Below, in pieces: positions 16,301-29,449 of a stretch of DNA of 64,000 bases (the first letter of the stretch is position 1; every line of letters starts with the position of its first letter). Both the position numbers and the translations under genes were made by a program. The notes under the pieces were generated by a model. It was given only the letters and a program-made list of their open reading frames with translations, made no database searches and was not told the origin of the DNA. Origin of the DNA: Epinephelus fuscoguttatus (Eukaryota; Chordata; Actinopteri; Perciformes; Serranidae); NCBI RefSeq assembly GCF_011397635.1, contig NC_064760.1, positions 30,620,856 to 30,684,855 on the forward strand, in the 5' to 3' direction.

Positions 16301-19300
16301 TGTGTTTTCACTAAGTGACGCACTAATCCAATGAACTTGATCAGTATCGGTGCAGATATTGACCTTACTGAACAGTCATTTATCAGTCAGATGTAACCCA
16401 TCCGGTCCATATTAATTAAGTGGTGTTTTCTACTCCCAGTGATCATAAGATTGTAACAAAACAATTTTATAAACCTTACACTAATCTAATTTAAGATTTA
16501 ATGCGTCTGTAAGGAGTCACTCCTCCTGTTGGTCAGGGTGTCTGTGTGATAGGACCTTGGCACTTGTTCTGCCCTCCTCACTGGCATGTGAAAAGCAGTG
16601 GTTGGCAACTACGTGTGTATTGCATCAGACATTTGCAATACATGGTCTGCAGTACAGTGTGTACCCTCCTGAGGCTAACAGGGGAGTTAGCAGTGACATG
16701 GGGATTGTCTAGTCCAAACTGGAGCAAAAGGGAGAGAAATGCAGTCAAACTGTCATGTTTAGTCATGTAGGTGTAAGATTAGGAAGGGTTAAGTTCAGCT
16801 TCTGCTTCAAATTTAAAGGAGCAGTGTGTAAGATTTAGGGGGATTTAGTGACATCTAGTGGTGTAGATTGCAGATTTTAATCAGCTGAAATTTTCCTGAT
16901 TAGAATTTATTTAGTGTTCATCATTCAGGAGGTTTTATCTAGGAGCCGAATTATCAAGTCTCCTCTCCAAAACAAATGGACTAGGTGATTTAAACTGTTA
17001 AAAACACTTAATAAAGCAGTTTTACGTCACAAATCAGTGTTTCTACGATGCTCTTTGGCTTGTTGGAGTTAGCCAAGCACCTGCTAATGTGTGCTCACCT
17101 TTTCTCCTATAAAGATCCAGTTATTCAGAGATCTCTTCTTCTCCAAAATAAACTGGTGATTAAAAGCAGTAAAAACACTGAATAAAGCAGTTTCGCATTT
17201 TAAAAAATTGTGTTTTTGCAACATTTCTTCTTGCAGAGGGACTTCTATGGTGGCCATAACGAAAGATCGAATGGCCCTATCTCAAGCCAGTGTTTCAATT
17301 TACCGTTCTAGGCTACTGAAGAAACATGGCGCTGCAACATGGCTCTGTAGATGAGAATTAGCTCCCTATTTAGATACAAAAGACTCATTCTTAAATGATG
17401 AAAACACAGCGATTCTTTTTTTTTTTAGGTTATTATTCACCAAAAAAACATACTTAAAGGGAAATTTCGGTTTATTTCAACCTGTCTCTTATCGTCCTAA
17501 ATTTGTTTCAAGTGACTAGTGACGAAAAATAATAGTTAGCATGTTAGCCGTTAGCCTAGATACAGCCGGGCGCATTAGCAGCGTCAGACTTGTTAAAACG
17601 TAAGTGAACAGGCATCCCTTCAAGTGCAAAGTTAGTCCACTAAACAAGCTTTTTTCTCCACAAAGACCGCCTCATATCGTTAGGATAAATGTCAGAGAAC
17701 ATACAGAAAACGACATGTAAACGTGTTGTCTTACCTTACCGGTGTGGTGCCACATTTGTTTATCATCTAGCTCTGCTTTCCAAAGCGCAGCCGAAATATC
17801 GCAAGAACAAGCAGCAATCTCATAGCGTGCCTGAACAAGCAGCAACAGCTGGAAGGATACACTGACGAAGAGCTTCGTGAAATTGAAGAACGGAGGAGGG
17901 GAGAGAGAGAGAGGCGCAACAGGTAGAGGAGGAATGGCTGCTGCAAGGCTGCGTAGCTCTGGAGATTGGTGGTGTACCTGTGAATGCTGTGCCCCAGTGC
18001 CCACACAAGAGGAATGCCTCTGTTGCAAGGAATGGGACCGGTTGCTGCCTTATTTTCAAGGTCTGGATGTGACCGAGGACGAGACACCTCCACCTGGAGT
18101 AACGTTAGTATCCAGCTGGGCTTTATCTAGAGCTGGCGAGATATATTTCGGCCGCGCTTTGGAAAGCAGAGTGAGAGGGATAAACAAACATGGCAGCACA
18201 CCGGTAAGGTAAGACAACACGTTTACATGTCGTTTTCTATATGTTCTCTGACATTTATCCTAACGATATGAGGCGGTCTTTGTGGAGAAAAAAGCTTGTT
18301 TAGTGGACTAACTTTGCACTTGAAGGGATGCCCGTTCAATTACGTTTTAACAGGTCTGATGCTACTATGTGCCCCGGCTGTATCTACGCTAAAGACTAAC
18401 ATGCTAACATGCTAACTATTATTTCTATGTCACTAGTCACTTGAAACAAATTTAGGACGATAGGAGACAGGTTGAAATAAACTGAAATTTCCCTTTAATA
18501 TATTACTTTCAGTTGCCATCAATATATTCTACTAAATCCACACACTGGACCTTTAAATGAGTCTGATATAGTTAAGGTCACGCTAAGAGGACATGAGAGA
18601 AATGTTCCTAGCAGTTACTTCCCTTTATTGAGCTACATGATCATGTGACAAACTGGAAAAGGTGCCAGAATATTTATACTGATGAAGTACATTTCTATGT
18701 GCTATATCATATTTATACTGAAATAAGATTAAAGGAAACAAATGGCAGTCTGAAGGAAGGACGTCAACGTAAAACCTGCTCTGGAAAATGTGAGCAGCAT
18801 TATAAAATATAGGTGGCGTATAGTTAGTGGGCTAAAGATTGAATCCCACTAAGTGTTTCTCAGGAGCCTATGGGAACTGAAACCAACATGACGTTCTCTT
18901 CCACAGCGAGACAAAAACATCATAACATACTAGCCTCTTTCTCACACAGCTCTCATCCGCAGTCTCACTTTACCACAAACACTTCCTGCCAGGTCTCCCC
19001 AGTAAGCCTACATGAAAACAAGGAAAGAAGTGAGCAATTACAGTATCACTGAGACTCCCTTTGCTCCTACAGCCTCACAGGGGGCAGCGTATTATTACAG
19101 CAAACACAGTGACGCAAGTTTCACTCTACTTTCTCTATTACTGTTTCGCAATATGTAAGAGCAGCATAAATGTTCCACCTGTGGCCAGTAAGCTGACGGT
19201 GAGCCTCAGTGTTTGAGCCCCTTGTGTTATATGGCATCGACTTTGCTCCTGGTGGGAGCTATAGAACCAGACAAAGAGGCTCCTTATCGAGCTGGACTGC

Positions 19301-22300
19301 TGGGCCTTTGCTCCAGCTGGCAGGCTGCAGCACAGAGACAGAGGCTGCTACTGGGATTGGGGGTATATATAGAACATCAGGATGGGCTTCCTCTTTCTCC
19401 CTCTCCGCCCATCTGTCTCTGTGGTTTTATAAAGGGTCCTGATGAGTTGAGTGAGACAGGTTCGCACTGCTGCAATAAAACCCTTTCATTAAATCCTGAA
19501 GTGCATCTTGTATCATTTGCCTCTTAAAAAATAATGCAGCAATGAAAACTGACAGAGTATTATTCCAATGTGATGAATTCTTAGATTAGTTTCGAGGCAA
19601 CAATGCTTTGAGTGCTCTCTTTGCTTCTGTGTTAATCTCTATCCTGTTTTTGCTTTTCATATAAAACCTAAACGCTTAAGATGAGACAAACCCAGGTTTA
19701 AGCATAAGCAAATGCTCAGCATACCCAGGTGACACAAGCGGATTAAAAAAAAAAAGTTTTTGTTTGATCGCAACCCTTTTAAGTTTTGTGGATTTTGAAG
19801 AACAGGGTAGCTTGGATGAAACTTTAATGAGGTTGTGCAGCAGTAGAGGAGAGGATATACAGTTGATAAGGAGAACAAATGGTGCTGGAGATGACAAAGT
19901 GTGACAGTAACTTTACATATTAATAATTAAAAAAAACAGAGCTTTAAGCAGATTTATGTGTATTTGAACTGTATTTAGATTATCATGTGTACTGGAAAAA
20001 ATACCCCAAGGGGTACTTCTGCAGTTACCATTTGGTGTGCGGAAAGATAGAGGAGTAGCTCAACTATTTTGGCGTTTGTGTTTAGGAAGTAAATAAACAC
20101 AGAAACAGGATCACAAGTTGGTGTTAGGCTGATCTTTAAAGGGGACTTATTATGCTTTTCCCTGTTTTGTGTCTTATGATAGTGTTACAATGAAGGATGT
20201 TCACATGGGGTAAACATAAGTAGAGACAATCTCTGTGAGCAAAAACCTCAGATTTTCATTTTAAACACTTTGTTTCCAAAAGCTTTTCTCTACTCTGGCA
20301 ACGATGTCATAGTGTGCCAGATTTCTTAATATGATCATCTGCCTCAGTCACGCTACTGCTAGTTTTGACTGCTACAGGAAGTTACATGCAAATATCAGGG
20401 AAACATGTGGTTGCTGAGGTTCTAAATTTATCCCCGGTTGCAGATCATATTCCTACTAGAACATGTCCAGTTGTGTCCAGTGTTTCATTGGTGATTTTTC
20501 ATGATAGAAAGTGCAGCTACTTTTTGTCACAGTCATTCCCCAGCTGCAAGTACACTGCTAATGTACATCTATCTACATTCTAACACCAGGGAAATGTGAT
20601 CACGGTTGCTGTCGTGGAAAATTATTAAATATGAAAGTGTAACAAAGAGTCCTTCACTGTCTGCATGCAGGCATGCAAAGAAGCTCCAGGGTGTCTGAAG
20701 GTTAAGATACTGTAAACTAAAGACCTTGTAGATGTTTGACGCCAATGTTAAATAGGTTGGAACAAGAGTTGTGTAACAATTGTTTAGACTCCCTCAGTAT
20801 TCTCTGATTACGTGTGCTTCTGTATGACATACAGTACAGGCCAAAAGTTTGGACACACCTTCTCATTCAATGCGTTTTCTTTATTTTCATGACTATTTAC
20901 ATTGTAGATTCTCACTGAAGGCATCAAAACTATGAATGAACACATGTGGAGTTATGTACTTAACAAAAAAAGGTGAAATAACTGAAAACATGTTTTATAT
21001 TCTAGTTTCTTCAAAATAGCCACCCTTTGCTCTGATTACTGCTTTGCACACTCTTGGCATTCTCTCCATGAGCTTCAAGAGGTAGTCACCTGAAATGGTT
21101 TTCCAACAGTCTTGAAGGAGTTCCCAGAGGTGTTTAGCACTTGTTGGCCCCTTTGCCTTCACTCTGCGGTCCAGCTCACCCCAAACCATCTCGACTGGGT
21201 TCAGGTTTGGTGACTGTGGAGGCCAGGTCATCTGCCGCAGCACTCCATCACTCTCCTTCTTGGTCAAATAGCCCTTACACAGCCTGGAGGTGTGTTTGGG
21301 GTCATTGTCCTGTTGAAAAATAAATGATCGTCCAACTAAACGCAAACCGGATGGGATGGCGTGTCGCTGCAGGATGCTGTGGTAGCCATGCTGGTTCAGT
21401 GTGCCTTCAATTTTGAATAAATCCCCAACAGTGTCACCAGCAAAACACCCCCACACCATCACACCTCCTCCTCCATGCTTCACAGTGGGAACCAGGCATG
21501 TGGAATCCATCCGTTCACCTTTTCTGCGTCTCACAAAGACACGGCGGTTGGAACCAAAGATCTCGAATTTGGACTCATCAGACCAAAGCACAGATTTCCA
21601 CTGGTCTAATGTCCATTCCTTGTGTTTCTTGGCCCAAACAAATCTCTTCTGCTTGTTGCCTCTCCTTAGCAGTGGTTTCCTAGCAGCTATTTGACCATGA
21701 AGGCCTGATTCGCGCAGTCTCCTCTTAACAGTTGTTCTAGAGATGGGTCTGCTGCTAGAACTCTGTGCGGCATTCATCTGGTCTGTGATCTGAGCTGCTG
21801 TTAACTTGCGATTTCTGAGGCTGGTGACTCGGATGAACTTATCCTCAGAAGCAGAGGTGACTCTTGGTCTTCCTTTCCTGGTCGGTCCTCATGTGTGCCA
21901 GTTTCGTTGTAGTGCTTGATGGTTTTTGCGACTCCACTTGGGGACACATTTAAAGTTTTTGCAATTTTCCGGACTGACTGACCTTCATTTCTTAAAGTAA
22001 TGATGGCCACTCGTTTTTCTTTAGTTAGCTGATTGGTTCTTGCCATAATATGAATTTTAACAGTTGTCCAATAGGGCTGTCGGCTGTGTATTAACCTGAC
22101 TTCTGCACAACACAACTGATGGTCCCAACCCCATTGATAAAGCAAGAAATTCCACTAATTAACCCTGATAAGGCACACCTGTGAAGTGGAAACCATTTCA
22201 GGTGACTACCTCTTGAAGCTCATGGAGAGAATGCCAAGAGTGTGCAAAGCAGTAATCAGAGCAAAGGGTGGCTATTTTGAAGAAACTAGAATATAAAACA

Positions 22301-25300
22301 TGTTTTCAGTTATTTCACCTTTTTTTGTTAAGTACATAACTCCACATGTGTTCATTCATAGTTTTGATGCCTTCAGTGAGAATCTACAATGTAAATAGTC
22401 ATGAAAATAAAGAAAACGCATTGAATGAGAAGGTGTGTCCAAACTTTTGGCCTGTACTGTATGTGACATTATATAAGGCTGAATCATTGTTCTGCTGCTT
22501 TAAGTGTTTGAGCTCCAGGAGCCCCTTACCCTCTGAGCAGATAACAAGATCAGCCACCATATAACAGAGACAGTAAACGATTGTAATTGTCATGTTATGC
22601 CATCGTTATTGTTTATACAGCGCTGCCGACTCATATGCAACATGTCACACTAGAGGCCGACGCTGTTGTGTTACACATCACACCTGTCATGCCTCTTTTG
22701 TTTCTGGGTTGCCAACATGCCATCTAAAATCACACACTAGAGTGACACAATGCTGCCGTCATTTGGTTGTGTGTAAAAATGGAAAGGCAGCCCTATAGTG
22801 TGATCACCGTGTTAGAGAGTGAATACAGGTGTTCCAGCTCAAACAGTTTGAGGGAAATAAAGTGTTTTTCATAAAAGCATGTAAACATGTCCAAGAAGTA
22901 CCCTTAAATACAAGTATGAATCTGAAAATGAGCATAATAGGTCCTCTGATTACTAATAATTACCAATACGCTAGAGTATGAAAGGCAGACAAAGTCAGTG
23001 ACTAGCTGGTGAATGTAGTGAAGCATCTAGGTGCTACAGAGCTAAATAAGGTGTTGGGGTGTCTATCTCAGACAAAATAGATCCACTGCTCTGCAACATT
23101 TATTTATGTTCCATGGGAAGTAAATGCTAAAGAGAGTAGGCGGCATTGAGGAAGTAGTCTCACAACACTTCCTGGGTGTGAAAATGAATGAATAACACTT
23201 CCCTCTGCATGTGAGAACTGTGGTTGCACTGGGTAGGTTCCAGATGCAAAACTCTGTGTGAATAAAAGTTACTAGGAAAAAAAGACTACGGATAGAAAGG
23301 CAAGAGACCTAAAGGCCCCAGATGTTGGTTGGTGGAGAAAGAGATTTGCGGGGGGTTTAAGCTGCCTGTAGAAACCAAACCATACCCACAGGGGTGATGG
23401 CTGTGATCCAATTAGATCTCACATTAGGTGCCCTTTATAGTTTCCCAGCATAGTTTCTCAATATCCCTCTGAAAATAGCCCTCCATTGTTGCAGAGTCAT
23501 CACAGCCCCGTTTGTACAGAATAACCTGAGTAACACGGTCGATATGGAGCAGGGATCAAACCAAAACATAGACTGAAGCAGAGGTGGCTGTAGATAGAAA
23601 GCTGTTTATGAGGCGTTTCTTGTGTTTTCTGTCTGTCAACACCATGGACAGAGTAAAGTGACGTATGTGAGACAGGAGAGATACTACATCACTCCTCAGG
23701 CCGTGCTGTGGTGAAGGCTTTTACTGTTCAGTCTGAATGGTGTTCTACACATAGGCCGTGACACAGGATAAATAATGTACCCTAATGCCACTGTATGAGG
23801 CAGCAGACAGCAGCAGTACATGAAGTACCAGTCTGTCTCTGCCACCCCAAAGCCTCCACCCCTGCACACACACATATATACACACACACACAAAGTATGA
23901 AACACACAACTCTCTGAATGGATGGATGGCACATGATGTCACATGATGAGTCATAAATCAGCAAACCAATTCTCTCTCTGTCTCTGTCTGCCTCTGTCTG
24001 TTTTATATTTTTGTGTTTCTCTAGTTTCTGACAATTTGTGAAAAACAGCCTCTACATGCAGCACATTTATCCTGATTCACACTGCGTGCCTCACCTTATT
24101 TATAGCTGGTATTGTTATGCAGGAAAGGAAGCTGGTGGAGTTCCCCTGTGTGAACCTTATTAGTCATCAACTAGGTCCGTTTAAGCCTGTAAAATACTCT
24201 GTAAACTACCTGTTAGATTCAGGAAGTAGTGCCTACCCTGAAAAAAAAACAATACAGTTTCAAATCAGTAGTCACACAGCTGTATCACCACATATCATAA
24301 ATTACAGAACATCTTTTTTTATCCGAGCTTCTATGTCTGCCTGTTTCCTTTGAAATGCAAGTGCTATTGACTATAAAAAATTACCACTAACTTTTTTTTC
24401 CCTCTATCAAATAGTTCTAATCTTAAGATCAAAATCCTTGGTACATGTGTTCAGTTAAATGCAAATGAAGTAAACAATCATATGTGATATGACACAGTGT
24501 AAATTGAGATGGGAAAGAAGGTAGGCTAGTCCCTCCACCACTTTAGCCCAGACTGAAATGTGTAAACAACTATTGGATAATCATGAAACATGGTACAGAC
24601 ATCCATAGTCCCCTCAGGATGAATTATAATAAATTTGATCATCCCTGACTTTGTCTGTAGCATCCATCATCACATCAGAATGTTTTTCTGTCTAATAGTT
24701 CGGTAAAGCTGACGACATAGGTCTATTCCACAAAAATGGTGACCATGACCAGAAGTAAGGAATCACAAGTTTCAGTCACTACTTCCGTTTTCGTCGTAAC
24801 AATCTTTTGTCTGCTACCACTGCAACACAGATCCTAAACAGTGCTTTTTCTCCTCTTTCTTTGCCCAAAGTTACCATTGTGGTAAGTTAGATGTTGTCTT
24901 ATTGAAAAAATTACAGGAGATGAGAAAAGGTCAACGTTGCACATATAAGGTTTTTTCTACCAATTAATTTTTCATTATCAGGGTATGTGCCTTATGCTAG
25001 CTAACCTGTAAGCTAATTTCTAGTTTATCATTTGTTGTTAAGAGGGAGATGATCTTCTTGGCACACTTTTGTTTCTTTTTGGAATTCAAACAAAAAGAAG
25101 TTTAACTGACCGCTTCATTACTCAGCCACTGATTCTACCCATAAGCTAAGCTAGCGCTAATACTGGATGTGGGTTTTCCCTACATATGGTTCCCGCTCGC
25201 GTTATGTGAAATAGGCGTACTCCATTCATCGTTTGCTAAACTTTATGATCAGTACCAATTAGCAAATGTTAGAATGCTAACATGCTAAACTAAGATGATG

Positions 25301-28300
25301 AACATAGTAAATATTATACGTGCAAAAAACAGTATGTTAGCATCATCACTCTGAGCAAGTTGGTCTTTAACTCAAAGCACCACTGTGCAACCTCAGAGAG
25401 CCACTAGTATGGCTGTAGACTCTTGTTAGCATTGTTTGCATCGTTTTATGTTTAAATGTTTTGTCAGCAACTTTTTGTTATAGCCTACCATTGGTGTATA
25501 TTGACTAGGGTTGGGTGATATGTATAAAGGTTTTCAACCAGCCTGCGTCACCCTACAACCGGCGATTTAACGTTTCTCTCTTTCACCGAACAAAGACTCG
25601 CCTTATTGCCTTGTTAGCTCATCGTGAAACCCACTTAATCTCAACAGAAACAAAATAAAACTCACCAAATCCATCTGGTTTAGTTTTTCCACTGTTCCAA
25701 CAATCACCAACACTGTTAGCCAATATATTTGTCCAATTGCCCAACCCTGATATACATCACATTTGTATGTTATTACTATTCAAGTCTCTTGTAAGGCAAG
25801 AAACTGACTTGGATACTAAACATATCCATCCATCCATCCATCCATCCATCCATCCAAAGCTGGGTCATGGGGGCAGCAGACTGAGCAAAGTATTCTAGAT
25901 GTCCCTCTCCCTAGCAATGCTTTTCAGGGGGGGACCCCAAGGTGTTCCCTGGCCAGACAAGATATGTAAACCCCTTAAGCATGTTCTGGGTCTGCCTTGG
26001 GGCCTCCTACCAGTTGGAAGTGCCCGGAACACCTCTAACAGGAGGCACCCAGGGGGGCATCCTGATCAGATGCCAGAACCATCTCAACTGACCCCTTTCG
26101 ACGCAAAGGAGCAGGGGCTCTACTCCGAGCTCCCTCTGGATGTCCGAACTCCTCACCCTATCTCTAAGGTAGAGCCCAGCCACCCCACAGAGGAAACTAA
26201 TTTTGGCTGCTTGTATCCGTGACCTCATTCTTTGGGTCATTACCCAGAACTCATGACCATAGGTGAGGGTTGGGATGTACATGGAACAGTAAATCGAAAG
26301 CTTCACCTTCTGACTCAGCTCTCTCTTCACCACGACTGTCCGGCATAGCGCCTGCATCATTGCAGACGCCGCGCCAAACCGCAGCTGCATCTCACACTCC
26401 ATTCCACCCTCACTCGTGAACAAGACCCGAGATACTTGAACTCCCTGGCTTGGGGCAGTAATTCATTCTCAACGCGGAGGGGTTAGGATACTAAACATGT
26501 CTGGAAGCTATTTATGATAATATTTTCATAGTATTTAAGGTTTATAGTTTTGAATTCAGGCCCATGCTCCATTTCGCAAATTTGTCCACAATTCATGCTT
26601 GTTGAATTACATAAGCTGTGAAAATAAAAAACATCAAGCCTAGATGTGTGGCTCGCAAACACTGAATATTAACCACTAGGTACATAAATATATAACATAA
26701 CAAAGGACTTTCCTGCTTACATTACTCATAGTGTTGTAAGTATTCCACTGAAGACTAAAGAAATGTCATGCTTGAGTTAGTTCATAGATCACCTCTGTTT
26801 TTAAATGTGTGCTCTCTTTCTTTAAGTGTGGAATATTTTACCCAAATTACAATTTCAACCCCTCTTTGTCACATAAATTGATTTGATCAAGAGCCTTGTT
26901 GACCAGCTTTGTCTCACTGGAACATAACCAGTTTGTAAATCCCACCAGTGACACCGTTACCATACTCCAGATTCACATCTCCCTCTCCTCCAGTGGGATT
27001 ATGCAGACGTGACTGAACGAGACTCTGCGGGATCAGCACTTGTTATCTCATTTGTTCGACATATTCACAGGCAGGCTCGAGAGACAAAGACTCCCACACT
27101 GATTTCAGTCAGAGGCCAAGGACTCCAAGAGAAATAAGGAGTACAGATTTATGTCACTTTCCATCACAAATGGAGTCTAATAAATCTAATAAAAACTGTA
27201 GGTCCCTATGTGTTGCACATATTGTTAAAATACATAAAGAGCTGTAGGTCATCCACTGCAACCTCAGAAAACCAGTTCATCTGAAATATTAGCCACACTA
27301 TGGATCATTAGCCATCAACATTAAACATTAAAACATAAAGTTACAGAATAATTGCAAATTTACTGTGCTACATTACGTCCAGCTAAATTATGATTGGATA
27401 AAATATTGTCAGCCAGTACAATAAACTGGCATTGACCTTTAAATAAATGACCTTATAGTCCTTTCTAACTTAAAAATGAGTCGATAAGTAGAGGTTTGTT
27501 CCCGTTCTGTTATATAAAATGAGCTTTGTTCAGTTTGTTCTCAACCTTGGCTCTCAGTGATTAGCTCCCATTGATCTGACCAAATGGCTCTGTGACCCAC
27601 CTAGCATAAAATGTGTTTGGAGGCCTGGTGTGTGACAAAGTACAACACTGCACTTAAATTAGCTTTCCCACCAGCAACCAATTTAACGCCTGGAAATGAC
27701 TTACAGTAAATGTTTTTGAGGGTCACGACCCGACACGAGCAGAGCAGCGCGTCCTGAGAGGCATTATGTTTTTTTCTATGGTTTGTAATGACCTACACAT
27801 CACCACATAGCAGGCTTGCTCAAAGTGACATTGTGCCAAGCTGGTTTTGTAGTAGACGCTTTGGCAAAACTGTACTTGAAAATAAAGCAGCTCAGGAGAG
27901 CAGTGGCATTATGGAGATTTAGACGGCTGCAGACAGTTGGGTGTATTTCATTGAGCCCATCTGGCCTGTTTGAAAGTGCTGCTGAGTCTAAGAGAGGCGG
28001 TCAGGCGGTAGAATAGAAAGGGTGATGGATGGGATGATGGATGCAGGGGGAGGGGAGAAGATGAGAGTGCAGATTTGGGGGGGAAAAGGAACTCTTTTCC
28101 GGCAGAGTTGAGTCTCTGGCTTGGCTGCGGCACACTGCTCTGCCTGTTTTCATACCAAGCACTCGGCTCTGGCTCCTAACCAGCTTCGACCGACCAATGC
28201 CACTGAACCCCATAACCCACCCGCGCACTCTCTTTCTCTTTCTCTCTCTGATGTTTTGGCTAACCTCTCTCTTCCCCCTCTTCATCTTTCTGACTCTCAT

Positions 28301-29380
28301 TCACTACCTCCTTCCTTCGCCTCGCTTCTTTTCAATTTTTCTTACCTTCACTCTCTCGACCCCAGTCGGACCCTTTTTCTCCAGTCTTCCGGTAGTACAG
28401 AGGGTATGGGATAGGGCCAGAGCCTCCAGGTTTCCATAGTGATACTTTGTATCCTGATGTCATTAGTATTGACGGTGTGCAGCTAGGCCAAGCTGTCCTG
28501 GCACAGGAGCTGTTTACTGTTTACCCCAAACTTAAACCATTCACTGTGAGCCTTGTGTGTCTCTGCATGTGTGACATCACAATCTAGCCGTCCTTATTGT
28601 TTCTATTTTACATTCAGATAGAGATGACAATAAATGAATAAGCGACAGATAGGCGAAAAGGTATTTTATTTGTGATTGTATGATGAAAACGCTCTCAGTT
28701 TGAAGTAGCGTGCTGTGTTTCCAGGAGCTTTTTCACCAGGGAGAGGCTTGGCAGGTGGAAATGGCTGTTTCATAAAGAAACATCCCCTCTGTCTGCTTGC
28801 TCACTGTATGATTACTGAAGCGTGTCTGTAGAGCACAACTCCCAGCCCGACTCCTCATTCCTTTGGCTGCTTCACTGGCTCGTCTGTCTGAGGAGACGGG
28901 TGCCCCCCCCCTTAGCACCACTCCCCTTCAGAAATGTACATGTGTTTATCTGCTCGCTTGTGTGCCCACGTGTATGACCTCATACATCCGTGGCGAATAC
29001 TCGAATCACAGGGCTGCTCCTGCATCTCCACCTCCCACAGATTGTTGAGCTCAGAGCTCTCCTACAGGCCCTCAGCTGGCAGGTTGTGGCCTACGTGTTA
29101 CCACAGTAATTAGTTCTGCTTGGTGTCTTAGGCCAGGGGTTGACAAAATATGGATCCCATATTGATGCTGTCACATCGCATGCAGGCGGAGCACATCTAG
29201 TATCAGGACACATGCACCAACATGAGCTTTTTTTTCCGCATAGATAAAAAAAGGTCCTTGTTGCATCCTCCTTGTAATCCTTCATGTACGATATGATTGC
29301 TAAAGATTGTCTTGGGATGCAGAAAAAAGCATTTCCTGCATTGATTGAAATGTGAACTGAGCCCTATCTTTACACACACA

Positions 29381-29449
<69 letters not shown>

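Larger units (their letters stand above)
16813..18556. mobile_element. TTAA-flanked DNA transposon (Kolobok-like), outer element
   Basis: TTAA at 16813-16816 is followed by AGGAGCAGTGTGTAAGATTT. The right end reads ...CACTGGACCT followed by TTAA at 18553-18556. The terminal inverted repeat is about 20 bp and the target duplication is TTAA with AGG...CCT ends, which fits the Kolobok pattern (TTAA, 5'-RRG). Without the inner insertion it is about 0.7 kb and non-autonomous. Two internal copies of an 'aataaagcagttt' block (about 16950-17040 and 17130-17205) form an old tandem duplication. Confidence 0.75.
20136..22947. mobile_element. Older non-autonomous DNA transposon, split by a Tc1-like insertion
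   Basis: The left end TTAAAGGGGACTTATTATGC (from 20137) and the right end, read in reverse as AGAGGACCTATTATGC (22931-22946), are inverted partners. The two halves, 20137-20831 and 22460-22946, sum to about 1.2 kb without a transposase. The left end has TTAA + AGG, but the right flank is not TTAA, so either the right edge is diverged or the family differs. Part of the right half is related to 6470-6780 in the rpl26 intron. Confidence 0.6.

Noticed and set aside
19200..19530. LTR-like interval with TATA and AATAAA words
   Set aside because: No TG...CA ends, primer-binding site, target duplication or second copy is visible.
29371..29447. CRISPR-like regular repeats at this and other CA/TG tracts
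   Set aside because: They are simple microsatellites without spacers, in a vertebrate nuclear genome.
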